A DNA stretch of 64,000 nt, from the NCBI RefSeq assembly GCF_045032955.1, contig NZ_JBJFZU010000013.1, positions 1 to 64,000 on the forward strand. Direction: 5' to 3'. A program made the translations under genes and the position numbers. The notes beneath the pieces were generated by a model, which did no database searches, was not told the DNA's origin, and saw only the letters and a program-made list of their open reading frames with translations. The stretch is from Ornithinicoccus sp045032955 (lineage in GTDB: Bacteria; Actinomycetota; Actinomycetes; Actinomycetales; Dermatophilaceae). Below, one piece after another: positions 37,283 to 45,856 of this stretch (its first letter is position 1; every line of letters begins with the position of its first letter).

Positions 37283-37299
37283 GTGCCATCTGTCGGCAC
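37283..37299. promoter_or_regulatory. Possible operator between MmgE/PrpD and IclR
   Basis: GTGCC and GGCAC form 5-bp arms around a 7-base spacer, in the 132-bp divergent region. The symmetry is weak compared with the operators elsewhere in the window. Confidence 0.25.
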
Positions 37300-37381
37300 A
37301 ATGTTCTATCTAGTGGCCTACGTTAGTCTGTCTTGCGTTGATGTCAAGAGGTTGCTCGCGCCAAGGTCTAGGGGATCCCCG

Positions 37382-38155
37382 ATGCAGGATTCGGCAGGTG
37401 GTGGAGGAGTGCGTGCCGTGCAGAACGCACTCACCCTCATGGAGACGCTGGCCGGCGTCCAGCCGGTGGGTGTGTCCGAGCTCGCCCGCCTGGTGCAGCA
37501 GCCCAAGTCCTCCGTGCAGCGCACGTTGCGCACGCTCGAGCTGGCGGGGTGGGCCGAGACCGCCGGTGACGGCGTGGTGCACTGGCGCCTCACGCGCAAG
37601 GTCTTTCGGATCGGTGTCTCCGGCGCGACATCGAGCCCGTTCCCGCGCAGCGCTGAGGCGCAGATGTCCGCCCTGCGGGACCGGTACGGGGAGACGGTCC
37701 ACCTCGGGGTGCCGGACGGGGACCATCTGCTGGTGATCGCCCGGATCGACGGTACGAACAACCTCCGGACCTTCTTGCAGCTCGGTACCCGAGCGCCCCT
37801 GGTGAGCACGGCGGGCGGCCGGGCGATGCTGGCAGGGTTGGGGCCCGAGGCGCTCGAGAAGGTCCTGGCGCAGCCGATCAGCGGCCACACTGCCAGCACT
37901 CTGCGTGACCCCAAGCAGGTGCGGGACCAGGTCGCTCTGGCTCGAGAACGGGGGTATGCCACGAACGAGGCCGAGTGGCGTGACGCCATCTCGGCCGTGG
38001 GAGCGGCGATCCTCGGACCGGGTGGTCAGGTCATCGGCTCCATCTCGTTGTCCATGCCGGCGCCCCGTTTCCACGAACTGGACATCCCGGAGGTCGGAGC
38101 GGACGTCGCTGCGGTGTGCCGAGAGATCGCAGACGCGATGCACCGACACCTCTAG
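37382..38155 (+). CDS. IclR-family regulator of module 2
   Basis: 257 aa from ATG 37382 with TAGGGGA upstream; the frame is open to 37265. The winged helix has VSELARLVQQPKSSVQRTL, then an effector domain with TLRDPKQVRDQVALARERGY and GSISLSMPAPRF. It is divergent from the module-2 operon and converges on the CitE-like gene. It probably controls both through an acid or CoA-ester ligand. Confidence 0.87.
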   Translation: MQDSAGGGGVRAVQNALTLMETLAGVQPVGVSELARLVQQPKSSVQRTLRTLELAGWAETAGDGVVHWRLTRKVFRIGVSGATSSPFPRSAEAQMSALRDRYGETVHLGVPDGDHLLVIARIDGTNNLRTFLQLGTRAPLVSTAGGRAMLAGLGPEALEKVLAQPISGHTASTLRDPKQVRDQVALARERGYATNEAEWRDAISAVGAAILGPGGQVIGSISLSMPAPRFHELDIPEVGADVAAVCREIADAMHRHL

Positions 38156-38165
38156 GGCCTGGCGC

Positions 38166-39002
38166 TCAGACCTCCCTGTTCTGGCTCAGCACGCGCAACG
38201 CCCTGGCGACGACGGGGGCGTCGACCATGGAGCCGTCCACCCGGACCGCTCCGCCCTGTTCGGAGGCGGCGACGACCCGGTGCGCCCAGTCCACCTCCTC
38301 CGCACCCGGCGTGAAGGTCCGTCGGGCAGGGGCGACCTGCCGTGGATGGATGAGGAGCTTGCCGGCGAATCCCAGGTGGAGGGCGTAGGTGGCGTCGTCG
38401 GCGACCCTGTCGACGTCGTCGAGCTCGGGGGTCACCCCGTCGAAGGGGCCGGCGAGATCTGCGAGTCTCGAGGCGAGGACGACGGCCGACCGGGCGGTGA
38501 GCATCGCCGCGCGCCCGTTCCCGCTGCCGATGTCCACCGAGTAGTCGAGGTGACCGAAGCCCAGCCTGACCACGCCGGGGGCCGCTGCGAGCTCCGTGAC
38601 CCGCGCCACGCCGACCGCGCTCTCGATCAACGCCACGACCGGCACGTCGAGGTGTCGGTGGATGCGCTCGAGCTCGGCGGGTTCCTCGGCCTTCGGCACG
38701 ATGACAGCGAGCAGGCCTGGCAGTCCGCGCAGTCTCGTCAGCTCCGCCTCCAGCTCGGTCGTGCCCGAGGCGTTGGTGCGGACGCAGGCTCGTGCCTCGC
38801 CTGCCAGCCAGTCGGCGACCGCTCCGAGTGCCTCCGACCTGCGCTCCGGGGTCACGGCGTCCTCGAGGTCGCAGACCACCAGGTCCGTCCCGCTGGCGGC
38901 TGCCTTCTCGAACCTGTCGGGTCGGTCCCCGGGCACGAAGAGCGCGGTCCGCGCGGAGCGGAGCTCGTCCTGCGCCGCCGAGCGGGTCGATTCGTCTGTC
39001 AT
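38166..39002 (-). CDS. CitE/HpcH-family CoA-ester lyase, citramalyl-CoA-lyase-like
   Basis: 278 aa from ATG 39002. RTALFVPGDRPDRFEKA opens the barrel and VVCDLEDAV holds the metal-binding acidic residues; ALIESAVGV and GFGHLDYSVDIG follow in family order. The branch includes citrate lyase beta, malyl-CoA, beta-methylmalyl-CoA and citramalyl-CoA lyases. With the CaiB and MaoC of module 2 it completes itaconate to pyruvate plus acetyl-CoA. It lies downstream of a further CaiB gene on the same strand (54 bp gap). Confidence 0.87.
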   Translation of the reverse strand: MTDESTRSAAQDELRSARTALFVPGDRPDRFEKAAASGTDLVVCDLEDAVTPERRSEALGAVADWLAGEARACVRTNASGTTELEAELTRLRGLPGLLAVIVPKAEEPAELERIHRHLDVPVVALIESAVGVARVTELAAAPGVVRLGFGHLDYSVDIGSGNGRAAMLTARSAVVLASRLADLAGPFDGVTPELDDVDRVADDATYALHLGFAGKLLIHPRQVAPARRTFTPGAEEVDWAHRVVAASEQGGAVRVDGSMVDAPVVARALRVLSQNREV

Positions 39003-39056
39003 GTCACTGCTCCGTTCTGATCGCGGGTGGCGAGGGGGCGGGTGGCCCACCCCAGG

Positions 39057-40277
39057 TCAGTCGACCAGCTCCTCCAGCCACGTGCGGATCTGCGCCCCGT
39101 GCTCGTCGAGCATCGGTGGGGAGGCGTGATGACGACGGGTCACCTCGGACTCCCCCGACTCCGTACGCGAGAAGAACCGCAACGGGGGTCCGGGCAGAGT
39201 GATCGGCCCCAGCTGCGGATGGTCGACACCGACGAGCAGGCCCTGGGACAGGGTCTGCTCCCACGTGTAGACCTCCGAGAGGTTCCGGACCCGACCAGCA
39301 GGCACCCCTGCCGTCTCCAGGGCGCGCAGGACGTCCTGTGCGGTCCAGGCGCTCAACGCCTCCTCGAGGATCTGCACCAGCCGGTCTCGTCGCGCCACCC
39401 TGATGTGGCCGCTCCCCATGTCCTCGGCGGCGGGATCCAGGCCAAGCACGTCGCAGAGGTCCCGCCAGTGGGCGTCAGTGCCGCAGGCGATCTGCACGCC
39501 GCCGTCCTTGCACCGGAAGAGGCCATAGGGAGCAATGGTCGGGTGGTGGTTGCCGACCGGCTGAGGCACCTCCCCCGCGACCGTCCATCGGGTGCCCTGG
39601 AACGCATGCACTCCGACGACCGAGGCGAGCAAGGAGGTGCGGACAACCTGTCCCCGGCCCGTCCGGTCACGCTCGACCAGGGCCGACACCACACCGAAGG
39701 CGCCGTACATCCCGGCCAGGACGTCGCTGATGGCTACCCCGACCCGCTGCTCGTCTCCCGGCCCGCTCCCCGTGACGGACATCAGGCCGCCCTCACCCTG
39801 GGCGATCTGGTCGTAGCCGGGCCGCTGCCCCTCCGGCCCGTCGTGGCCGAAGCCCGAGATGGACAGCAGCACGAGGCGGGGGTTCAGCTCTGACACCGTC
39901 GCGGCGTCGAGACCGAGCCGGTCGAGGACGCCGGGACGGAAGTTCTCCACCAGTACGTCCGCCCGCCTCACCAGGGAGCGCAGGGTGGCCCGGCCCTCCT
40001 CGGATTTCAGGTCCAGGGTGATGGACTCCTTGTTCCGGTTGCAGGACAGGAAGTATGTGGAGACGTCCTGGTCGTTCTGGTCCCCCCGGACGAACGGCCC
40101 CCACGATCGCGTCTGGTCACCGCTGACTCGTTCCTCCACCTTGATGACGCGAGCGCCCTGGTCCCCGAGCATCATGGCCGCATGCGGACCCGAGAGTGCC
40201 CGGCTGAGGTCCAGCACCACGATCCCGCTCAAAGGACCCTCCGCGTCCGCCTGCCCCTGGCCGGGTGTCTGCTCCAT
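39057..40277 (-). CDS. CaiB/BaiF CoA-transferase (fifth in the window)
   Basis: 406 aa from ATG 40277. VVLDLSRALSGPHAAMMLGD is the CoA-binding start. The aspartate is present in QRPGYDQIAQGEGG, and HHPTIAPYGLFRCKDGG marks the second domain. It precedes the CitE-like gene and is divergent from an enoyl-CoA hydratase. The acceptor acid is unknown. Confidence 0.88.
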   Translation of the reverse strand: MEQTPGQGQADAEGPLSGIVVLDLSRALSGPHAAMMLGDQGARVIKVEERVSGDQTRSWGPFVRGDQNDQDVSTYFLSCNRNKESITLDLKSEEGRATLRSLVRRADVLVENFRPGVLDRLGLDAATVSELNPRLVLLSISGFGHDGPEGQRPGYDQIAQGEGGLMSVTGSGPGDEQRVGVAISDVLAGMYGAFGVVSALVERDRTGRGQVVRTSLLASVVGVHAFQGTRWTVAGEVPQPVGNHHPTIAPYGLFRCKDGGVQIACGTDAHWRDLCDVLGLDPAAEDMGSGHIRVARRDRLVQILEEALSAWTAQDVLRALETAGVPAGRVRNLSEVYTWEQTLSQGLLVGVDHPQLGPITLPGPPLRFFSRTESGESEVTRRHHASPPMLDEHGAQIRTWLEELVD

Positions 40278-40472
40278 GCGTGCTCCTGAGTCGGGGTTGT
40301 GCCTCGCCCACCTGCGGGCGCGGGTGCTGGCCTCCTTCCTACCACCCGCGTGAGTGAGCCCGACATGCGGTGAGCGATCCCGCACCGGTGCTCGGCGTGG
40401 TGCCCATGCGTCGTGTGCCGACGGATGCGCCACACTGTGGGGACCACAGAGACCGACCACGAGGAGATGCCG

Positions 40473-41246
40473 ATGGATCACGCCGGGGAGGTCAGGTGCC
40501 AACTCGACGGGGACGTGGCCACGCTCGTACTCGCCCGCCCGTGGAAGCACAACTCGGTGACGAGGTCCATGTGGGTGCAGCTCACCGACCACATGCACCG
40601 CTTGGAAGAGGACTCGGCCGTCCGGTTGATCGTGCTTCGCGGAGAGGGGTCGGCCTTCTCGGCGGGGGCCGATCTGGCGGACATGGTCGCCTCCGCCGGT
40701 GATCCGGTGACGGCGCGTGCCTTCGCCCGCAGGGTGGCGTCGGCGCTCCACGCCCTGGCCACCTCATCCAAGGTCACCGTGGCGGCGCTGAAACATCATG
40801 TCCGGGGTGGAGGGGCCGAGCTCGCCTTGGCTTGCGACCTCCGGGTTGCCGAGGACGACGTGGCGTTCCAGATCCCGGTGTCCAGGCTCGGGGTCGTGCC
40901 GGACCGAATCACCACAGGGCGGCTGTCCCGGCTCGGCGGACCGGGCGTCGCGCGCCGGGTGCTCCTGCTGACGCACGAGCTGGACGGGGTCGAGTGCCTC
41001 AGGACAGGGCTCGTGGACGAGCTGGTCCCTGTCGGCGGCCTCGACGTCGCCGTGGACCGGATCGCTCGGGAGCTGCGCGAGAACGTCGACAGTGCAGTGC
41101 GGGCCACCAAGCGGATGCTTCTGGAGGAGGAGGGGCTGACCGGTGACGTGGACGAGATGATCGCCGAGTTCGTCGACTCGTTGGTCGACGGCGGCGTCGC
41201 TGAACGTGCGCGAGCAGCGCTTCGCCCCCGCATCCCCGCCTCCTGA
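40473..41246 (+). CDS. Crotonase-fold protein lacking the usual catalytic Glu
   Basis: 257 aa from ATG 40473, six bases after GAGGAG. The oxyanion-hole segments FSAGADLADM and HVRGGGAELALACDL are intact. The hydratase glutamate (P-E-x-x-L-G) is replaced: the text reads IPVSRLGVVPD. It may be an isomerase, hydrolase or decarboxylase of the superfamily and not a hydratase. It is divergent from the fifth CaiB gene, with 195 bp between the starts. Confidence 0.82.
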   Translation: MDHAGEVRCQLDGDVATLVLARPWKHNSVTRSMWVQLTDHMHRLEEDSAVRLIVLRGEGSAFSAGADLADMVASAGDPVTARAFARRVASALHALATSSKVTVAALKHHVRGGGAELALACDLRVAEDDVAFQIPVSRLGVVPDRITTGRLSRLGGPGVARRVLLLTHELDGVECLRTGLVDELVPVGGLDVAVDRIARELRENVDSAVRATKRMLLEEEGLTGDVDEMIAEFVDSLVDGGVAERARAALRPRIPAS

Positions 41247-41656
41247 CGCTGCTCGCGGTCGGAAGCTCGCTCAGCGGCGGGGAGAGGTCGATGCAGACGC
41301 CCGGGTGGGCGTGCTCAGCAGTTCATGCGGGCCTGGCCTCCGGGGCGGTTCACGCCCGGGCGACGACGACCTCGACGTCAGCCGCCCGCAGGGCCTCACC
41401 GAGCCGCTGCGGCGGCTCCGCGTCGGTGCCGGGCAGCAGCGACGCCCGGATCGAGACCTTCTTCCCACTGAGGGAGGAGTCCGTTCTGGTAGGCCGCAGC
41501 GTCGTCGTCACACCGCACTGTTCGTTCCGCACCGACCGGATCCTGGAGGGGCCGTGCACCGAATCACGCCTCCAAGCTGCACGCCGGGGCAGAAATCACC
41601 CACCCGGCGATGCATCAGACTCGTCGTCGAAGGTGTGCAGGTGCGCGTCTAGTGGG
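41247..41656. other. 410-bp gap with a DeoR 3'-end remnant
   Basis: No intact gene. Bases 41350-41428 on the minus strand match the end of the DeoR gene at 59528. I see no promoter, hairpin or RNA gene in the rest. Reading frames here look non-coding and arginine-rich. Confidence 0.6.
41350..41428 (-). pseudogene. Remnant of a DeoR-family regulator gene (3' end)
   Basis: The 79 bases aligned with 59528-59606 differ at 7 positions by my count. The encoded tail is TDAEPPQRLGEALRAADVEV against TDAEPPQRLAEALRAADVEV in the intact protein, followed by a stop. Upstream of that point similarity ends abruptly, so only the C-terminal 25 or so codons remain. It suggests that a DeoR-controlled gene set was once copied or deleted here. 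Confidence 0.75.
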
Positions 41657-43120
41657 TCAGGTGCCGCAGTAGGTCTGGTAGCGACCGAAGTCCGTCGGTG
41701 CGGGGTCCGCGTACCGTTCGAGGCCGGGGCGCTCGCGGAAGGGGTCGGTGACGGCGTCCAGGAGGCGGACCAGGGGGTCCAGGTCGGCGTCGCTGCCGGC
41801 TGCCAGAGCTTCTTCGACCAGGTGGTTGCGAGGGATGTAGATGGGGTTGACCTGGTCCATCAGCTCGGCCTGCGGCTCGAGGGCCAGCCACCGTCGGGTC
41901 CAGACGTCGAAACCCGCCAGGTCCATAAAGAGGCCGCGGGCCGGCTCGGTGTCGCCGCGGACCGCATCGCTGAGGCGGCGGTAGAAGGAGGTGTGGTCGA
42001 TGCGGTTGTCCTGGAGGAGGGTCGACAGCTCGCCGACCAGAGGGTCGACGAGGTCCGTGCTCACCGTGTCCGCCAGCCCGAGCTTGGCCTTCATGCCGGT
42101 GGTCCAGGCCGAGGCGAACTGTGCGGAGAACCTGTCCAGGGAGCCCACCGCCAGCGCGATGGCCTGCTCTTCATCGGTGTGCAGGAGGGGCAGCAGTGCC
42201 TCGGCGAGGCGAGCGAGGTTCCACTGGGCGACGCCCGGCTGGTTGCCGTAGGCATACCGTCCGCCGGTGTCGATCGAGCTGTAGACCGTCGCCGGGTCGA
42301 AGACCTCCATGAAGGCGCACGGACCGTAGTCGATGGTCTCGCCGGAGATCGTCATGTTGTCCGTGTTCATCACTCCGTGGACGAAGCCGACCAGCATCCA
42401 GCGGGCGATGAGCTCGGCCTGGCTGGAGATCACCGCCTCGAACAGCGCGAGGTAGCGGTTGTCAGCCTCGGCGGCGTCGGGGTGGTGGCGGCTGATCGCG
42501 TGGTCGGCGAGACGGCGCAGTAGATCGATGTCGCCGGTGGCGCGGGCGTACTGGAAACTGCCGACGCGCAGGTGGCTGGAGGCGACTCGTGTGAGGACGG
42601 CTCCGGGCAGCAGCGTCTCGCGCTGCACCGGCCGCCCGGTGGCGACCACCGCGAGCGATCGCGTGGTCGGGATGCCGAGGGCGTGCATCGCCTCGCTGAT
42701 GAGGTACTCCCGCAGCATCGGAGCGACCGCGGCCAGGCCGTCACCGCCGCGAGCGAAGGGCGTGCGACCGGAGCCCTTGAGGTGGACGTCCATCCGGGTG
42801 CCTGAGGTGTCGGTGATCTCGCCCAGGAGGAGCGCCCGCCCGTCGCCGAGACGCGGTGAGTACCCGCCGAACTGGTGCCCGGCGTAGGCCTGCGCCACGG
42901 GGGTGGCGCCGTCCGGGACGAGATGCCCGACCAGCAGGCGCACGCCCTCGGGACTGCGGAGCCAGGACGGTGCGAGATCCAGCTCGGCAGCCAGGGACTC
43001 GTTGAGCAGCAGCAGCCGGGGGTCCGGTGCGTCCTCGGCCTGCCACGGGACGGCGAGCTCGCCCAGCTCTCGGGCGAACTGGTTGTCGAAGGACACAGTC
43101 TGCCGGGGTGTGACGCTCAC
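41657..43120 (-). CDS. selO: SelO (YdiU/UPF0061) protein AMPylase
   Basis: 487 aa, usual length. AYAGHQFGGYSPRLGDGRA near 78-97, LKGSGRTPFARGGDG near 113 and HGVMNTDNMTISGETIDYGP near 242-261 are diagnostic; the last includes metal-binding and catalytic aspartates of the kinase-like fold. SelO transfers AMP to Ser, Thr or Tyr of proteins and is linked to redox stress. The protein ends in YQTYCGT with a cysteine near the C-terminus. A hydrolytic or other target is not visible from context. Confidence 0.93.
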   Translation of the reverse strand: MSVTPRQTVSFDNQFARELGELAVPWQAEDAPDPRLLLLNESLAAELDLAPSWLRSPEGVRLLVGHLVPDGATPVAQAYAGHQFGGYSPRLGDGRALLLGEITDTSGTRMDVHLKGSGRTPFARGGDGLAAVAPMLREYLISEAMHALGIPTTRSLAVVATGRPVQRETLLPGAVLTRVASSHLRVGSFQYARATGDIDLLRRLADHAISRHHPDAAEADNRYLALFEAVISSQAELIARWMLVGFVHGVMNTDNMTISGETIDYGPCAFMEVFDPATVYSSIDTGGRYAYGNQPGVAQWNLARLAEALLPLLHTDEEQAIALAVGSLDRFSAQFASAWTTGMKAKLGLADTVSTDLVDPLVGELSTLLQDNRIDHTSFYRRLSDAVRGDTEPARGLFMDLAGFDVWTRRWLALEPQAELMDQVNPIYIPRNHLVEEALAAGSDADLDPLVRLLDAVTDPFRERPGLERYADPAPTDFGRYQTYCGT

Positions 43121-43272
43121 TCGTCGAGCGTAGACGAGGGGCGGGGAGCTGGCGTGGCGATGCGACCGGGAGTGAGGAGGCGCGACACATCTTCGAGCTG
43201 CTGACAGGTCCTGCGACGAAGCCGCTGCGCCTCAGCCTCGGCCTTTCCTGAGTCTTTCCGCACGCCTGTGAG

Positions 43273-43305
43273 CAGGGGTCGAGGGCTCGTGTCCCTCAAC
43301 CCCTG
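43273..43305. other. Hairpin upstream of the KDPG aldolase gene
   Basis: Arms 43273-43285 and 43293-43305 (13 bp, one C-A mismatch) around a 7-base loop. It lies in the 273-bp divergent region between selO and the aldolase. TAGAAT at 43322-43327 could be a -10 box just behind it. It may be a terminator of upstream readthrough or a leader element. Confidence 0.4.
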
Positions 43306-43393
43306 CCCGGGTGGTGAGAGGTAGAATCCGGGGTGCGGAACGACGCTCCCCGGCCGCGCGACGTCAGCTGTAGCGGGGTACTCACGAGAACAG

Positions 43394-44053
43394 GTGACGA
43401 CCGTGCCGAGCACCGACACACTCACGATGGAAGACATCTGCCGGATCAGCCCGGTGGTGCCGGTCGTGAGGGCCCCGGACCCCGACGCAGCCGTCGAGGT
43501 CGCCAAGGCTCTCGTCCGGGGTGGGGTGTCCGTCATCGAGCTGACGCTGCGCACCAGCACGGCGGTCGAGTCGATCCGGGCCATCGCCGAAGAGGTGCCG
43601 GAGATCACGCTCGGTGCCGGAACGGTGGTCACCCCGGAACAGGTGGCCCTCGTCGTCGACGCCGGCGCTCGCTTCGTCGTCTCGCCCGGATCGCCGGCCG
43701 CGCTGCAGGACGCCGTCCACGACGAAGGCATACCCGCCCTGCTCGGTGCAGCCACGGTGACGGAGATGCTGGAACTGGCGAGCCGTGGATGGCGCACCGT
43801 CAAGTTCTTCCCCGCGGAGGACGCCGGCGGTGCCCGGTACCTGTCGAACCTGCGGGGCCCCCTGCCGGACCTCCAGTTCTGTCCCACGGGGGGCATCAAC
43901 CAGGCCAATGTCCGGGACTACCTGGCGCTGCCCAACGTTCCCTGCGTCGGCGGTTCGTGGATCACGCCGGAATCGGCCGTCGCCGCAGGCGACTGGGCGA
44001 GGATCGAGGAGCTCGCCGGGGAGATCTCGTCGCTCCGCGGCACGGTGTCCTGA
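43394..44053 (+). CDS. eda: KDPG/KHG aldolase
   Basis: 219 aa class I aldolase. ELTLRTSTAVE carries the catalytic Glu, LGAGTVVTPEQ follows, and the Schiff-base lysine is in RTVKFFPAE near residue 136. It cleaves 2-keto-3-deoxy-6-phosphogluconate to pyruvate and glyceraldehyde-3-phosphate. GTG 43394 is taken as start; GTG three codons later is possible, and neither has a good ribosome-binding site. The KDG-kinase-like gene at 45857 would supply its substrate. Confidence 0.9.
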   Translation: MTTVPSTDTLTMEDICRISPVVPVVRAPDPDAAVEVAKALVRGGVSVIELTLRTSTAVESIRAIAEEVPEITLGAGTVVTPEQVALVVDAGARFVVSPGSPAALQDAVHDEGIPALLGAATVTEMLELASRGWRTVKFFPAEDAGGARYLSNLRGPLPDLQFCPTGGINQANVRDYLALPNVPCVGGSWITPESAVAAGDWARIEELAGEISSLRGTVS

Positions 44054-44096
44054 GCAGCGTCGTCCCCGTCACCGACGGTCGGTAGGTCGTCGCGAC

Positions 44097-44978
44097 TCAG
44101 GGAGTGCGGCCGCTCGCACGCTCGATGACCCCGATGAGCGCGGAGTGGTCCAGGGAGCCGTCCCCGTTGGCACGTGCGGACGCCATGAGCTGCGCCACCA
44201 AGGACCCCACCACCGTCACCACTCCCGCTTCGCGCGCAGCTGCGGTGACGATGCCCAGGTCCTTGTGGTGGAGGTCGATGCGGAAGCCCGGGTCGAAGGA
44301 ACGGTCGAGCATCTTCTGCGCCTTCTGGTCGATCACAGCTGATCCTGCGAGCCCACCGCCGAGCACCTGGACCGCTGCGGCGGTGTCCACGTCGTGCGCC
44401 TCGAGGAACACGATGGCCTCGGCGAGCAGGGCGATGTTGCCCGCCACCATGAGCTGGTTGGCCGCCTTGACCGTCTGACCGGCACCGGGGGAACCGACGT
44501 GGACGATGGTCTTCCCGACGACGTCCAGGACCTCCCTCGCCGCGTCGACGTCGTCCTGGGACCCACCGACCATGATCGACAGGGTGGCGTTCTTGGCGCC
44601 GGCCTCGCCTCCGGAGACGGGGGCGTCGACCAGGCGGAGCCCCGCATCCTGCGCCTGGTGCGCCAGGTCCTTGGCGGTGTCCGGGCGGATCGAGGAGAAG
44701 TCGATGATCAGCGTGCCCGGTCGGGCGTGGGCGAAGACCCCGTCCTCAGATGTCAGCACCTCGGTGACATCAGGGGAGTCCGGCACCATGAGGCAGACGA
44801 CGTCCGCCTCCGCGACCGCCTCGGCGATCGACGCCGCCTCGGTGCCGCCGGCCTCGACGAGAGGTCTCACCTTCTCCGAGGTGCGGTTGTAACCGGTGAC
44901 CTCGTGTCCGGCGTGCTGCAGGTGGATGGCCATGGGGCTACCCATGATCCCGAGGCCGATGAAGGCGATGGTGCTCAT
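44097..44978 (-). CDS. Beta-hydroxyacid dehydrogenase (GarR/LtnD-like)
   Basis: 293 aa from ATG 44978. IAFIGLGIMGSPMA is the NAD(P)-binding glycine motif, DAPVSGGEAGA the substrate motif, and the catalytic lysine is in GAGQTVKAANQLMV near 173. Family members include tartronate-semialdehyde reductase (GarR) and L-threonate dehydrogenase (LtnD). The adjacent isomerase overlaps by ATGA. Either a tartronate-semialdehyde or a tetronate route fits; sequence alone does not decide. Confidence 0.88.
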   Translation of the reverse strand: MSTIAFIGLGIMGSPMAIHLQHAGHEVTGYNRTSEKVRPLVEAGGTEAASIAEAVAEADVVCLMVPDSPDVTEVLTSEDGVFAHARPGTLIIDFSSIRPDTAKDLAHQAQDAGLRLVDAPVSGGEAGAKNATLSIMVGGSQDDVDAAREVLDVVGKTIVHVGSPGAGQTVKAANQLMVAGNIALLAEAIVFLEAHDVDTAAAVQVLGGGLAGSAVIDQKAQKMLDRSFDPGFRIDLHHKDLGIVTAAAREAGVVTVVGSLVAQLMASARANGDGSLDHSALIGVIERASGRTP

Positions 44979-45817
44979 GCGGATCCCTTTCCTGGGGTGG
45001 TGGTCGATGACGAGGCGGAGCGGTGTGCGACGGGGAGCCAGCCGAAGGGGTCCGGGTCGACGGACTGGTACTCCAGGCCGACGGGCCCCTCGTAGCCTGC
45101 CTGACGCAGCTCGGAGATCCAGCGGTCCAGGGGGAGGGCGCCGGTCCCGGGAGCGCCCCGCCCCGGGGCGTCGGCGATCTGCACGTGGGCGACACGGTCG
45201 ATGTGCTGCGTGACGTCGTGGCTCACGTCCGCGCCGTTGACGGCCAGGTGGTAGACGTCGAGCAGCAGGCCGATGGTGGTGGCCCCGGCTTCGGTCTGGA
45301 CCCGGTCGAGGACGGCGACGACGTCGCCGGACGTCTTCAGGGGGTAGGACGGCATCCCCGACACGGGCTCCACCAGGACCGTCCCGCCGATGCGCTCCAC
45401 CGCCCGGGCGGCGAGCGCGAGGTTCTCCACGGCCAGGGCGTCCTGCTCGGCCGGGTCGATGCCCGGTATGCGGTTGCCGTAGAGGGCGTTGAACCGTCGA
45501 CACCCGGTGCGCTCGCCGATGTCGGTGACGACGTCCAGGTTGTCGCGCAGCTCCTGCGTGCGAGCGGGCCAGGAGATCAGCCCACGGTCGCCGGCAGGCA
45601 TGTCGCCGGCGAAGAGGTTGAGGCCGGTCAGCTGGATCCCGCTGTCCGTGACGGCGCGCACCAGCGAGTCGACGTCGTCGTCGTCCGGTACGGCGACGGG
45701 GAAAGGCCACCACAGCTCCGCCCCGGTGAAGCCCGCCTCTCGGGCGACCCGGAGCCGCTCGGGAAGGTCGAGGTGGGTCAGCAGGATCGAGCAGTTGACC
45801 GTGTAGGGAATCTCCAC
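44975..45817 (-). CDS. Hydroxypyruvate / 2-oxo-tetronate isomerase-like TIM barrel
   Basis: 280 aa xylose-isomerase-like barrel. FTGAELWWPFP near 30, NALYGNR near 106, VEPVSGMPSYPL near 149 and LLDVYHLAVNG with the metal-binding Asp and His near 185 match the Hyi/OtnI branch. Hyi converts hydroxypyruvate to tartronate semialdehyde; OtnI converts 2-oxo-tetronate to 3-oxo-tetronate. A 3-oxo-tetronate kinase gene at the right edge favours OtnI, and the reductase next door is compatible with either. Confidence 0.85.
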   Translation of the reverse strand: MEIPYTVNCSILLTHLDLPERLRVAREAGFTGAELWWPFPVAVPDDDDVDSLVRAVTDSGIQLTGLNLFAGDMPAGDRGLISWPARTQELRDNLDVVTDIGERTGCRRFNALYGNRIPGIDPAEQDALAVENLALAARAVERIGGTVLVEPVSGMPSYPLKTSGDVVAVLDRVQTEAGATTIGLLLDVYHLAVNGADVSHDVTQHIDRVAHVQIADAPGRGAPGTGALPLDRWISELRQAGYEGPVGLEYQSVDPDPFGWLPVAHRSASSSTTTPGKGSA

Positions 45818-45856
45818 GTGATGTCCTTCGTCTCGGGTGTCATCGGACTCTCGGTG

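Noticed and set aside
43121..43393. Possible RNA gene or riboswitch upstream of the KDPG aldolase
   Set aside because: Only one imperfect hairpin is visible; no conserved RNA core was recognised.
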